Position numbers and translations under genes: made by a program | Assembly: GCA_032622095.1 (NCBI GenBank) | Contig: CP136063.1 | Coordinates: 83,985,980 to 84,049,979 of the forward strand | DNA: 64,000 nt | Reading direction: 5' to 3' | Origin: Siphonodentalium dalli | Lineage: Eukaryota > Mollusca > Scaphopoda > Gadilida > Siphonodentaliidae | Part shown: positions 45,631 through 57,447 of the stretch, one piece after another | How positions within the stretch are numbered: the first letter of the stretch is position 1 | Layout: each line of letters starts with the position of its first letter | The notes under the pieces: model-generated | What the model was told of the DNA's origin: nothing | Databases searched by the model: none | What the model saw: only the letters and a program-made list of their open reading frames with translations

Positions 45631-48600
45631 GAATCAGGGAGCTAAATGTGTTCTAGAGTAGGGGAGCGAGTACACCGTGGAACCCTAAAGGTGAAGGTAA
45701 CTGAAGAATGACCTTCACCTGATACATGCGACACGTTGTTAAAGGATGACATCGCGTTTATTTGATTTGTACATAATATCTAAATAATTTAAACTGGTGA
45801 ATGAATGGGGGAATGGATTTTTGTGAGCGGGAAATTTATTTAACTAGCTGCTGTAGTTCGGGATTTTTCCAGATCAAATTTGGCTGTGTGATAGCCCCGT
45901 CGTACACTTGGGGATTTATTTTTAAAAGTAAACACATGACCTATGATTTTTCTTGCATTTTCGTGATCAACTGGTGTCAATCTAGCTGGGTAAACATCAC
46001 TGGTATGGCCTGCAGGCTTCAATTCAGTGAATTTGGCGGAAACGTTAACACTGTCGCCTATGGGAAACCATTTAGTTCAGTGATTCCTATAGGAAAAATA
46101 TGAATTTTACGAAATTTCACGTCTCGCCATGATAAGTTGTTAATTCCATATTTTCTTATTTTCAAATGATAATGACCACATTTTGGACAGATTTAAAGAA
46201 GAAACGCATGGATTCGCCTGTAGATAGTAAAGAAAGTGATAAATCTGGGAATTTTGCATGGACATCAGGTACCATTAGGGGGTCAGGGGGGCTAAAGCCC
46301 CCCTCCCCAAACATTTGAGTAGTGTTAGCCCCCCCCCCCATTGGGAAAAGGTGGCAGTTAACCCAATTAAGATTTCCCGGCACCCAGTATCCTTATCGGG
46401 GACCGTAGTCCCACCCCAAGTCGGGGGGGGGGGGTGATGGCATCGCCAGTAGTGTTAATGTCGTGCAAAACTGTCATGGCAGGTTTGTTAAACAGACATT
46501 ATGCCCTGCCATCTGGTCAAATTTCATGCCTGAGATTGTGGCTGATGTTGTATGATTATGTTTAGATATTTAAATTGACTTATAGTTGCTTTATTATGCT
46601 ATTAAAGTATTTTTTATTTAAATTTTCTGTTAATTTTTGTAAATGTTTATTATAAATTGACAAATTTTGCATGAAAAGGGTTTAAAATTGGACAAGTTAT
46701 CCCACTCAAAATGTATATTAACATATCCTCTTCAATTTAGTAACAGTATGGTATATAAGGGCATTCTTCAGTTATACGAGATGCATCAGCTAGTAAAATT
46801 GAAAAACAAATCTAAATTTTTTGGCTTTATTTTGAGGATTGACACTAATTTTCAGGATGCCTCATATTGGAAAAATAAACAACTACTGCTCGATATAATC
46901 CATTTTTTATTTCAGTAAGGTCTATATTTTGATAAAATACTATAAGAAACGCTGTGTTTCACACATATACATATATATAGGAATCAGGGAGCTAAATGTG
47001 TTCTAGAGTAGGGGAGCGAGTACACCTAAAGGTGAAGGTAACTGAAGAATGACCTTCACCTGATACATGCGACACGTTGTTAAAGGATGACATCGCGTTT
47101 ATTTGATTTGTACATAATATCTAAATAATTTAAACTGGTGAATGAATGGGGGAATGGATTTTGTGAGCGGGAAATTTATTTAACTAGCTGCTGTAGTTCG
47201 GGATTTTTCCAGATCAAATTTGGCTGTGTGATAGCCCCGTCGTACACTTGGGGATTTATTTTTAAAAGTAAACACATGACCTATGATTTTTCTTGCATTT
47301 TCGTGATCAACTGGTGTCAATCTAGCTGGGTAAACATCACTGGTATGGCCTGCAGGCTTCAATTCAGTGAATTTGGCGGAAACGTTAACACTGTCGCCTA
47401 TGGGAAACCATTTAGTTCAGTGATTCCTATAGGAAAAATATGAATTTTACGAAATTTCACGTCTCGCCATGATAAGTTGTTAATTCCATATTTTCTTATT
47501 TTCAAATGATAATGACCACATTTTGGACAGATTTAAAGAAGAAACGCATGGATTCGCCTGTAGATAGTAAAGAAAGTGATAAATCTGGGAATTTTGCATG
47601 GACATCAGGTACCATTAGGGGGTCAGGGGGGCTAAAGCCCCCCTCCCCAAACATTTGAGTAGTGTTAGCCCCCCCCCCATTGGGAAAAGGTGGCAGTTAA
47701 CCCAATTAAGATTTCCCGGCACCCAGTATCCTTATCGGGGACCGTAGTCCCACCCCAAGTCGGGGGGGGGGGGTGATGGCATCGCCAGTAGTGTTAATGT
47801 CGTGCAAAACTGTCATGGCAGGTTTGTTAAACAGACATTATGCCCTGCCATCTGGTCAAATTTCATGCCTGAGATTGTGGCTGATGTTGTATGATTATGT
47901 TTAGATATTTAAATTGACTTATAGTTGCTTTATTATGCTATTAAAGTATTTTTTATTTAAATTTTCTGTTAATTTTTGTAAATGTTTATTATAAATTGAC
48001 AAATTTTGCATGAAAAGGGTTTAAAATTGGACAAGTTATCCCACTCAAAATGTATATTAACATATCCTCTTCAATTTAGTAACAGTATGGTATATAAGGG
48101 CATTCTTCAGTTATACGAGATGCATCAGCTAGTAAAATTGAAAAACAAATCTAAATTTTTTGGCTTTATTTTGAGGATTGACACTAATTTTCAGGATGCC
48201 TCATATTGGAAAAATAAACAACTACTGCTCGATATAATCCATTTTTTATTTCAGTAAGGTCTATATTTTGATAAAATACTATAAGAAACGCTGTGTTTCA
48301 CACATATACATATATATAGGAATCAGGGAGCTAAATGTGTTCTAGAGTAGGGGAGCGAGTACACCTAAAGGTGAAGGTAACTGAAGAATGACCTTCACCT
48401 GATACATGCGACACGTTGTTAAAGGATGACATCGCGTTTATTTGATTTGTACATAATATCTAAATAATTTAAACTGGTGAATGAATGGGGGAATGGATTT
48501 TTGTGAGCGGGAAATTTATTTAACTAGCTGCTGTAGTTCGGGATTTTTTCCAGATCAAATTTGGCTGTGTGATAGCCCCGTCGTACACTTGGGGATTTAT

Positions 48601-51449
48601 TTTTAAAAGTAAACACATGACCTATGATTTTTCTTGCATTTTCGTGATCAACTGGTGTCAATCTAGCTGGGTAAACATCACTGGTATGGCCTGCAGGCTT
48701 CAATTCAGTGAATTTGGCGGAAACGTTAACACTGTCGCCTATGGGAAACCATTTAGTTCAGTGATTCCTATAGGAAAAATATGAATTTTACGAAATTTCA
48801 CGTCTCGCCATGATAAGTTGTTAATTCCATATTTTCTTATTTTCAAATGATAATGACCACATTTTGGACAGATTTAAAGAAGAAACGCATGGATTCGCCT
48901 GTAGATAGTAAAGAAAGTGATAAATCTGGAATTTTGCATGGACATCAGGTACCATTAGGGGGTCAGGGGGGCTAAAGCCCCCCTCCCCCAAACATTTGAG
49001 TAGTGTTAGCCCCCCCCCCATTGGGAAAAGGTGGCAGTTAACCCAATTAAGATTTCCGGCACCCAGTATCCTTATCGGGGACCGTAGTCCCACCCCAAGT
49101 CGGGGGGGGGGGTGATGGCATCGCCAGTAGTGTTAATGTCGTGCAAAACTGTCATGGCAGGTTTGTTAAACAGACATTATGCCCTGCCATCTGGTCAAAT
49201 TTCATGCCTGAGATTGTGGCTGATGTTGTATGATTATGTTTAGATATTTAAATTGACTTATAGTTGCTTTATTATGCTATTAAAGTATTTTTTATTTAAA
49301 TTTTCTGTTAATTTTTGTAAATGTTTATTATAAATTGACAAATTTTGCATGAAAAGGGTTTAAAATTGGACAAGTTATCCCACTCAAAATGTATATTAAC
49401 ATATCCTCTTCAATTTAGTAACAGTATGGTATATAAGGGCATTCTTCAGTTATACGAGATGCATCAGCTAGTAAAATTGAAAAACAAATCTAAATTTTTT
49501 GGCTTTATTTTGAGGATTGACACTAATTTTCAGGATGCCTCATATTGGAAAAATAAACAACTACTGCTCGATATAATCCATTTTTTATTTCAGTAAGGTC
49601 TATATTTTGATAAAATACTATAAGAAACGCTGTGTTTCACACATATACATATATATAGGAATCAGGGAGCTAAATGTGTTCTAGAGTAGGGGAGCGAGTA
49701 CACCTAAAGGTGAAGGTAACTGAAGAATGACCTTCACCTGATACATGCGACACGTTGTTAAAGGATGACATCGCGTTTATTTGATTTGTACATAATATCT
49801 AAATAATTTAAACTGGTGAATGAATGGGGGAATGGATTTTTGTGAGCGGGAAATTTATTTAACTAGCTGCTGTAGTTCGGGATTTTTCCAGATCAAATTT
49901 GGCTGTGTGATAGCCCCGTCGTACACTTGGGGATTTATTTTTAAAAGTAAACACATGACCTATGATTTTTCTTGCATTTTCGTGATCAACTGGTGTCAAT
50001 CTAGCTGGGTAAACATCACTGGTATGGCCTGCAGGCTTCAATTCAGTGAATTTGGCGGAAACGTTAACACTGTCGCCTATGGGAAACCATTTAGTTCAGT
50101 GATTCCTATAGGAAAAATATGAATTTTACGAAATTTCACGTCTCGCCATGATAAGTTGTTAATTCCATATTTTCTTATTTTCAAATGATAATGACCACAT
50201 TTTGGACAGATTTAAAGAAGAAACGCATGGATTCGCCTGTAGATAGTAAAGAAAGTGATAAATCTGGGAATTTTGCATGGACATCAGGTACCATTAGGGG
50301 GTCAGGGGGGCTAAAGCCCCCCTCCCCAAACATTTGAGTAGTGTTAGCCCCCCCCCCATTGGGAAAAGGTGGCAGTTAACCCAATTAAGATTTCCCGGCA
50401 CCCAGTATCCTTATCGGGGACCGTAGTCCCACCCCAAGTCGGGGGGGGGGGGGGTGATGGCATCGCCAGTAGTGTTAATGTCGTGCAAAACTGTCATGGC
50501 AGGTTTGTTAAACAGACATTATGCCCTGCCATCTGGTCAAATTTCATGCCTGAGATTGTGGCTGATGTTGTATGATTATGTTTAGATATTTAAATTGACT
50601 TATAGTTGCTTTATTATGCTATTAAAGTATTTTTTATTTAAATTTTCTGTTAATTTTTGTAAATGTTTATTATAAATTGACAAATTTTGCATGAAAAGGG
50701 TTTAAAATTGGACAAGTTATCCCACTCAAAATGTATATTAACATATCCTCTTCAATTTAGTAACAGTATGGTATATAAGGGCATTCTTCAGTTATACGAG
50801 ATGCATCAGCTAGTAAAATTGAAAAACAAATCTAAATTTTTTGGCTTTATTTTGAGGATTGACACTAATTTTCAGGATGCCTCATATTGGAAAAATAAAC
50901 AACTACTGCTCGATATAATCCATTTTTTATTTCAGTAAGGTCTATATTTTGATAAAATACTATAAGAAACGCTGTGTTTCACACATATACATATATATAG
51001 GAATCAGGGAGCTAAATGTGTTCTAGAGTAGGGGAGCGAGTACACCTAAAGGTGAAGGTAACTGAAGAATGACCTTCACCTGATACATGCGACACGTTGT
51101 TAAAGGATGACATCGCGTTTATTTGATTTGTACATAATATCTAAATAATTTAAACTGGTGAATGAATGGGGGAATGGATTTTTGTGAGCGGGAAATTTAT
51201 TTAACTAGCTGCTGTAGTTCGGGATTTTTCCAGATCAAATTTGGCTGTGTGATAGCCCCGTCGTACACTTGGGGATTTATTTTTAAAAGTAAACACATGA
51301 CCTATGATTTTTCTTGCATTTTCGTGATCAACTGGTGTCAATCTAGCTGGGTAAACATCACTGGTATGGCCTGCAGGCTTCAATTCAGTGAATTTGGCGG
51401 AAACGTTAACACTGTCGCCTATGGGAAACCATTTAGTTCAGTGATTCCT
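45631..51449 (+). repeat. Five-copy tandem array of a 1.34-kb unit in ARRDC intron 3
   Basis: Units start with GAATCAGGGAGCTAAATGTG at 45631, 46981, 48320, 49659 and 51001 (periods 1350, 1339, 1339, 1342). The fifth stops after about 449 bases. Copies differ mainly in poly-C and poly-G run length and single-base indels; unit 1 has an extra GTGGAACCCT near the start. Each unit holds a hairpin (AGGTGAAGGT..ACCTTCACCT), a CGTTAACACTGTCGCCTATG word matching the R3 core, and a palindromic GGGGGGCTAAAGCCCCCC. Open frames of 100 and 83 codons recur in each unit only because the DNA is repeated; neither has a recognisable domain. Confidence 0.95.
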
Positions 51450-51600
51450 CTAGGTAAATTCGCAGCGGAGATAATCGACGCCTCGAATTCCTACACCGGT
51501 GATTCGACCACTTGCATCTTCATCGAGCAATACAAGAAACACATAATTAAGGCGTTGTTAGGACTTGTCCAATCGAGGACAATGAAAGAGAAAAAATATA
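51450..51600 (+). other. Coding-like segment of unknown identity before exon 4
   Basis: Where unit 5 diverges, a CCTCTAG acceptor-like site opens a frame with balanced composition: KFAAEIIDASNSYTGDSTT, CIFIEQYKKHII, ALLGLVQSR. GDSTT recalls the GDGTT block of TCP-1/cpn60-like proteins, and the spacing to the IID segment is similar, but this is weak. It is not needed for the ARRDC splice chain. It could be a captured exon fragment or chance. Confidence 0.2.
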
Positions 51601-51794
51601 GGTTTAATTATATACACATATTACAAGTGTATATATATATAGCAAAGTTACACCTAAATGTTTATGAATCTCCTGATATGCTCTATTTCTGTTCGCGGTA
51701 GTTTTACAAACTGCATAGTGTGCTACTGGTCACTTATGTTGTCACCGCCAACTTCAAATGTGAATGCAGTTCTAAATGCCCTTAATCATTGTAG

Positions 51795-51977
51795 CAACCC
51801 GCACAGTACCAGCGGGAAAGATCTAAAGGTTCCGGGTGTTGTAAATCTGCTCCGGTCTCTGGGTCACTGTCTGTTCTGAAAAAAGGATACGTCCCCGGAG
51901 AATTTATTACGTATAGTGGCGCCGCCAGCAACGGAACAAACAAACAGACGGAACAAACGTTAATCCAGTTATTCATG
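51795..51977 (+). CDS. ARRDC: ARRDC exon 4 (linker and start of arrestin-C)
   Basis: Acceptor ATCATTGTAG at 51785-51794, donor GTAAGC at 51978, phase 0 to 0, 61 codons. It encodes a short linker (QPAQYQRERSKGSG), the Cys pair CCKSAPVSGSLSV, KKGYVPGEFI, and SNGTNKQTEQTLIQLFM. CC..SGP.S....... G..PGE.I, followed by an N-rich loop and a beta strand, is the arrestin-C opening. It lies only 345 bases after the tandem array ends. Confidence 0.94.
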
Positions 51978-52121
51978 GTAAGCTAGCTATTATTAATTCT
52001 TATTAAGCAGGAACATAATTATATACAATATGTATTGCCTCAAGACTTAACGCATCGCAATAGACAATATTATAGTTATCTGTTCTGAGTAGTGTGCGAT
52101 TTTTCTCATCGAGTGATATGC

Positions 52122-52146
52122 GGGGGGGGGGGGGGGGGGGGGGGGG
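52122..52146 (+). repeat. Poly-G run of about 25
   Basis: Long G tract after GATATGC. G-quadruplex-capable; length uncertain. Confidence 0.9.
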
Positions 52147-52307
52147 TTACCAGGCACTAGCACCTGGCATCTCAGACCATCTCATGAGAGGAGAAAACCC
52201 GTACACTACGCAGAACAGTTAACTGTTGTGTTTGTTATATTTTAAATACCAGTTTGTTACGACCCATATCAACCAGAATGAAACACACGGTTAGACCAAT
52301 ACTTAGA

Positions 52308-52450
52308 GGTTATTACTTGGTTTGATTGATATCGGCCGAGATATCAGCCAGAGGTAACTTCATATCAGCCTGAGACCGAAGGTCGAAGGCTGATGTGAAG
52401 TTACCGAGGGCTGATATCTCGGCCGATATCAATCAAACCAAGTAATAACC
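52308..52450. repeat. Foldback FB1, about 63-bp arms, nearly perfect
   Basis: GGTTATTACTTGGTTTGATT at the left and its exact reverse complement at the right. The arms continue through GATATCGGCCGAGATATCAG and GGTAACTTCA to a loop of about 17 bases. Confidence 0.9.
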
Positions 52451-52847
52451 TTCTTATTAATTAGATGACCCGGGCCATTATAAGATCAATTAGGAGGTCC
52501 TACGTGTACTTTCGCGTAGATGCTCCTTAAAAAAGAATAAATCAGATTAAACAGAAATTTACCTTTATAAACCAATTATATGCGACGTTATAACAACTTT
52601 TATAATAACTTTCCTCTTGACATGGTTACTCTTCGTGTCTGTTCTTCGTTGACCAGTGCGCAATATATATTTACGTTGTTAATTGTTGCCCCATCAAAGT
52701 TAATGTTGAAGGGAAAACGGCAACCAAAACTTGGAAAAGCATTTACATCGACCTGTTTTTCACTAACTTTGGTATTACGTTTCGATGTAAACAACGTTGC
52801 TCATCGTGACTTCATAAGGGCGACAACTCCTGAGAAACCGATATCAG

Positions 52848-52906
52848 CCGAGTTTGAGGTGATATCAGCCGAGTTTGAGGTGATATCAGCCGAGTTTGAT
52901 AATATG
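52848..52906 (+). repeat. 21-bp tandem repeat, three copies
   Basis: GATATCAGCCGAGTTTGAGG recurs at 21-base spacing (last copy ends GATAAT). The GATATC..CCGAG core is also in the FB1 arms. Confidence 0.92.
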
Positions 52907-52972
52907 CCGATCTCAGCAAAAACTCGATATCTAATTAATAAGCTATTTTATTAATTAGCTATATGTTATCGG

Positions 52973-53094
52973 TCGCAATAAGTAGAACGCTGCCCGCGTC
53001 ATAAGTAACAAAAAGTCGGCCAATAAGTAGAAAACGTGGCCAATAAGTAACAAAAAGTCGGCAAATAAGTAGAAAACACGACCAATAAGTCAAG
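52973..53094 (+). repeat. Alternating 21-bp tandem repeat (CAATAAGTA..)
   Basis: Units CAATAAGTAACAAAAAGTCG and CAATAAGTAGAAAACGTGGC (or close variants) alternate about five times. Confidence 0.8.
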
Positions 53095-53432
53095 GTGACG
53101 TAAATGACGTCATACGTAATTAGCTCGATCAGCAAAGAATATTGGGTCGACGGAAGATAGATTGCAGTTGATTTCGGATGAATAACGGACAATCACTCTT
53201 TTTGGGAGTAAATATGCATGTACGTTGATGAATTGCATGTATCCGTATCAATATCATTCACATGCAGTGGAAACTGACAGTACTGTGAAATGGCTGCAAG
53301 TTCTTCACAAAGTTCACACGAATAAAAATTGCTGGAATAATTGTTAATTTAATAAAACACACAATGGTATATCTATGTTAATATATTCATCATGTGAAAC
53401 AAATATTACATTGTTGCTAATTAATAAAATAC

Positions 53433-53570
53433 TTATTAATTGGTTGTTTCCACATTGACCCGAGTTATGAGGCCTCGGTCTGTCGTATTAGCCTTCGGCC
53501 TGTGGCGTCAGGCCAATACGACAGTCCTCGGCCTCATAACTCGGCCAATATTGAAACAACCAATTAATAA
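53433..53570. repeat. Foldback FB2, about 61-bp arms
   Basis: TTATTAATTGGTTGTTTC opens and its complement closes the element. Arms pass through CCGAGTTATGAGGCC and GTCGTATT, with a few mismatches. Confidence 0.88.
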
Positions 53571-53882
53571 CATATATAGTAAAGCTACATCACCAGCCTA
53601 TTCTGTTAAAAGATCACGCAATGATACAGAATGACGCAACAACATGACGTCAGTGCATAGTGCCGAGAGTGTATGAGTGGAATAATACGTTCGGTCTTCT
53701 TTGAGTGGGGATACGATTTATATTTTGACGTAAACAGTTTATGAAAGTAATAACACGTGTTATCCAACTCTCTGCTAAACAGATAAAGTCCATCAGATAA
53801 AATATCGTATGCCTCTAATCGTCTACTAGACGGCTAAAACATATTCTACTTGCCGGATAAATAGAGAATATCCACATAGTGC

Positions 53883-54120
53883 CAAGCCTTGAAATAGTGA
53901 GCCTGTCATTTGCAAAATGGGGTTCCCAGAGGGTCAATTTAGTGATGCTATCCCGCACCAAATTCACCCTCTGTGAACCTCATTCTGCTAAGGCCTAATC
54001 AGAATGAGGTCCCCAGAGGGTGAATTTAGTGATGCTAGCTCGCTGTGCGGGATAGCATCACTAAATTCACCCTCTGGGGACCTCATTCTGCAAATGACAG
54101 AAACACTATTTCAAGGCTTG
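53883..54120. repeat. Foldback FB3, nested: 95-bp outer arms and a perfect 37-bp inner hairpin
   Basis: CAAGCCTTGAAATAGTG at the left is complementary to CACTATTTCAAGGCTTG at the right. Inside are three related copies of a CCAGAGGGT..AATTTAGTGATGC arm. The copy pair at 54001-54089 forms a perfect 37-bp stem with a 15-base loop. Confidence 0.9.
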
Positions 54121-54216
54121 CATAGTGCTTCCACTGGGTGCGAACTGAGAAATTGTTCGCTTCCGATAAATGCGCGGTGCGCGTGCGCGAAGCTCCGGTG
54201 CAGTTCCGGTAAAAAG
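54121..54216 (+). repeat. Left member of an inverted repeat pair (with 57862-57935)
   Basis: CCACTGGGTGCGAACTG, GTTCGCTTCCGATAAA and GGT.C.GTTCCGGTA match the reverse complement of 57862-57935. The pair encloses about 3.65 kb including a LINE fragment and two Helitron-like elements. Confidence 0.6.
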
Positions 54217-55530
54217 TTTGTGTCTGCCATTTTTTGAAGAGTATCAACACGGTACAGGACGCCCGACTGCATTGTGATAACTAATGAAAGTAATACTTTC
54301 ATTATAGAATAAACGTGAACTCGGAGAGCGCACTGAACATGGTATATAAAGTCTTGATTGTTTCCCCATTTGTTTATCATGTACATGCAATTAAATGTTT
54401 ACACTCTCGTCGAATTAAATACTTTATGAAATATACGATATCATTATATTGAAAGCTCATAATCTACTACAAGAAAGCTCATATTCCAATAAAATATGTG
54501 CCTAGCTCCTTAAATGGCCACATGACAATCGCTACGGTTCAGGTTCGAAAACACGCTACTCTCTCTGATCGCTTCCGATATTTCCGCTACGGTTCCGTGT
54601 CGATGTGAACTTCGAATTGCTCTCTCTTGTGACTATTCTGAGCTCGTATTTTTCGATTAAGAATATTAATTATTGTAATCTTAGGACTATCGAATTAAAA
54701 AATACCTTCTGCAGATGTACCTATAGCAATCACAAGTTCTATCCTATAATTCAAAGAGGACCGTCCAATATATCATCAATTTAATTGTCAGACCACTTTA
54801 AATTATTCTTACTCCGCGTGATTTCTATCATAATATATTTCTTTTGTAATTAAAATTAAGTTCATCTGTCGGGTAATATGATGACAACTTAAAATGAAAT
54901 TATCCCAGCCGTATAACATTTGTTCGGTCAGTCCTTACTGAAACTTCCAACAAACCGACATCGATTAGGAATTCGGTGCAGACAAACGAGGTAACTTGTC
55001 CTGTTAAATCACCATGCTGACGTTCTATACTTACAATATTAGTTATAATAATTAATATGATTTGGTTGTAATAACTATGCCATCATTGTTAGATTATGTT
55101 ATTTATAACAGGTACGTCCAATCATGGAATATGTGAGTAGTGTTTGAGCAGGAGAACCATGCAGATAAGTTACTAAAATAACATGATGATGTAGAATACG
55201 AGGCCGCATAAATAATAAGTGGCTGTACGATATCAGTATCCCACAAACGTCTGCTAACCGAAATGGGTTGGGAAGCACTCTCAAATAGAAGGCAGTTCAA
55301 GAGTTTTTCACTTTTCCATAACACTTTTCCATAATCACAAAAGTCCCAAATATTTAGTCGACTTACTTCCCCCCAAATGTTCAGACACAATTAAGTCACA
55401 ACGATACGAGATTCGCGTCAAACACTATACATTTTAAACCCAATTCGATACGAATGGAGTCTACATTCATGCCGACGTGTGTTAAAAAAAAATATGGAAT
55501 GTAGCCAAAATTGAGACTCGAGATCTCCCC
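54217..55530. other. ARRDC intron 4: no feature recognised
   Basis: No gene supported. Related CGCTTCCGATA and GCTACGGTTC words recur near 54530-54600. Confidence 0.45.
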
Positions 55531-55534
55531 CTGC

Positions 55535-55910
55535 AATGTTATGTAAACAAAATAAAACCCCTAACACCCAAGCCACCAAAGTACTACTCTGTCGGAAAGC
55601 GGACTGAACATATATTTCACTGTAGATTACGATGTGAATGTAGCAACATGCTATCAGATAAGGTTCTAAATCACATTGCAAATTCAAAAGACTGCACATG
55701 TGGAAACCGTGAAGAGAATTCCTTTCATTATTTCATAATGCAACCTACATTATATCCCAATAATTCGTATGTTAAATATATTACTTCTTTACACTATTTA
55801 TTCATTAACAAATTAGCTCTTGGAGATCCTGCTCTACCTGAGTGTGACTACGTGAACATTCTCTTAGCTCATACGTGAGACAAGTTAGGAGTCTTTTAAA
55901 TAATTAACTC
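55535..55910 (+). pseudogene. LINE ORF2 C-terminal fragment (CTCG zinc-finger-like tail)
   Basis: The + frame reads KYYSVGKRTEHIFHCRLRCE, CSNMLSDKVLNHI, CTCGNREENSFHYF, then LALGDPALPECDYVN. The H..LR..CS.L, C.CG..E...H.F, LL.G.P.L order is the C-terminal end of many invertebrate LINE reverse-transcriptase polyproteins. Some conserved residues are changed. Sense orientation in ARRDC intron 4. Confidence 0.7.
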
Positions 55911-56002
55911 TTGCAAATAATGATACGTATGTTTTAGCCAGCAAACGAAACAAACAAACCCGACTTTGAACAAATACAAAGTTATGAATATATATATATA
56001 TA

Positions 56003-56587
56003 CTAGAAGCTGACCCGACTTCGTCCGGGCTTTGACCTTGAATTGTCCATTTTGAAGGTCAAGGTCAAGTGGGGTCACGATTTGACCAGTCCAAAACACT
56101 GCCCGGACAAAAGTACCCGACAAACGTGCCCGTCGAAATCCATCCGGTTTTACCCGATTTGACCTTGAATTGATCATTTTGAAGGTCAGGTCGGCGTCAC
56201 GACTCAACCCGCCCAAAACACACAGTGGACAAAAGTAACCCCACGTATCAAATTTCGTCGAAATCCCATAACAAATCGCGATTTGACCTTGAATTGACCC
56301 GATTTCAAGGTCAAGGTCACGTCGCACGGGCAAATTAATAGGTTTATGCCACTCCCCGGCAGAAGGTACCCCACCATAGCAAGTTTCATCGAACTTCGGG
56401 CGTTTGACCTTGAAATTACCCGATTGCAAGGTCAATGTCACGTCGCACGGGCAAATTAATAGGCCTATGTCACCCCCCGGCCGAAAATTCCCCCACATAC
56501 CAAGTTTCATCGAAATCGGGTCGGCCGTTTTCGAGTTCATCGATTACACACAAACAAACAAACAGATCTCCCAAAATATATAATAGA
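56003..56587 (-). mobile_element. Helitron-like non-autonomous element H5
   Basis: Minus strand: starts TCTATTATATATTTTGGGAG, then a TTTG microsatellite. It carries about four diverged units with TTTCAAGGTCAA or AAATGATCAATTCAAGG and GTGACC. It ends with hairpin GCCCGGACGAAGTCGGGT, CAGCTT, CTAG, then T. It is homologous in its ends to H1. Its 5' end abuts the 3' end of H6 with no base between. Confidence 0.78.
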
Positions 56588-57447
56588 CTAGCCGATGAGC
56601 CCGACGTTGTCCGGGCTATTCAAAAACCAAATTTCAAGTCGATAGCTCTACCCAGCCCGACGATTTCAAGTCGATAGCATCTGTATTCAAGAGATAACCC
56701 ACATCCTCCGGACCTCAATGATATGATCGTGAATGGGTATTGATATAGCCCACTAAACTTTGACAAACACCAGTAATGGTGTGTAGATAATTTATTCAAA
56801 AACCAAATTTCAAGTCGATGAGCCCAAACGTTGTCCGGGCTATTCAAAAACCAAATTTCAAGTCGATAGCTCTACCCGTTTCCGAGATCTGGTCTGCGCA
56901 TGCGCGAAGCTGGCGTCGCACGGGCTCGGCGACCCGATAAAATTCGTATCCGGGGCAAGATACATTCACATACCAAATTTCAAGTCGATAGCTCCACCCG
57001 TTTCCGAGATCTCGTCTGCGCATGCGCGAAGCTGGCGTCGCACGGGCTCGGCGACCCGATAAAATTCGTATCCGGGGCAAGATACATTCACATACCAAAT
57101 TTCAAGTCTATAGCTCCACCCGTTTCCGAGATCTCGTCTGCGCATGCGCGAAGCTGGCGTCGCACGGGCTCGGCGACCCGATAAAATTCGTATCCGGGGC
57201 AAGATACATTCACATAGCAAATTTCAAGTCGATAGCTCCACCCGTTTCCGAGATCTCGTCTGCGCATGCGCGAAGCGGGCGCCGCACGGGCTCGCCAATA
57301 CGACAACGTCCACCGCCTGGTCAAACTACACACACGCACCAAGTTTCGTCCCGATCGGTCGAGAATCGTAGATTTGTATTAATGACAAACATACAGACAA
57401 ACATACAGACAGACAGACAGACAGAGGTCTTCAAAATATATATGAGA
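56588..57447 (-). mobile_element. Helitron-like non-autonomous element H6 with 122-bp units
   Basis: Same family as H3 (33968-34778), in reverse. Minus-strand start TCTCATATATATTTTGAAGA after A, TGTC microsatellite, about four 122-bp units with CTTGCCCCGGATACGAATTT, and end hairpin GCCCGGACAACGTCGGGC, TCATCGG, CTAG. It carries an extra 130-bp segment near 56660-56820 that H3 lacks. The open frames in the units are not genes, since 122 is not a multiple of three. Confidence 0.82.

Noticed and set aside
45801-51701. Repeated 100-, 83- and 179-codon frames in the tandem array as genes
   Set aside because: They recur because the DNA is repeated. They have no domain, no splice context, and copies differ by frame-changing indels (for example near 47160 and 48546).
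34044-57371. Arg-rich frames on both strands in the 122-bp units (H3 and H6) as proteins
   Set aside because: The unit is not a multiple of three, frames exist on both strands, and the DNA is a mobile-element tandem array.
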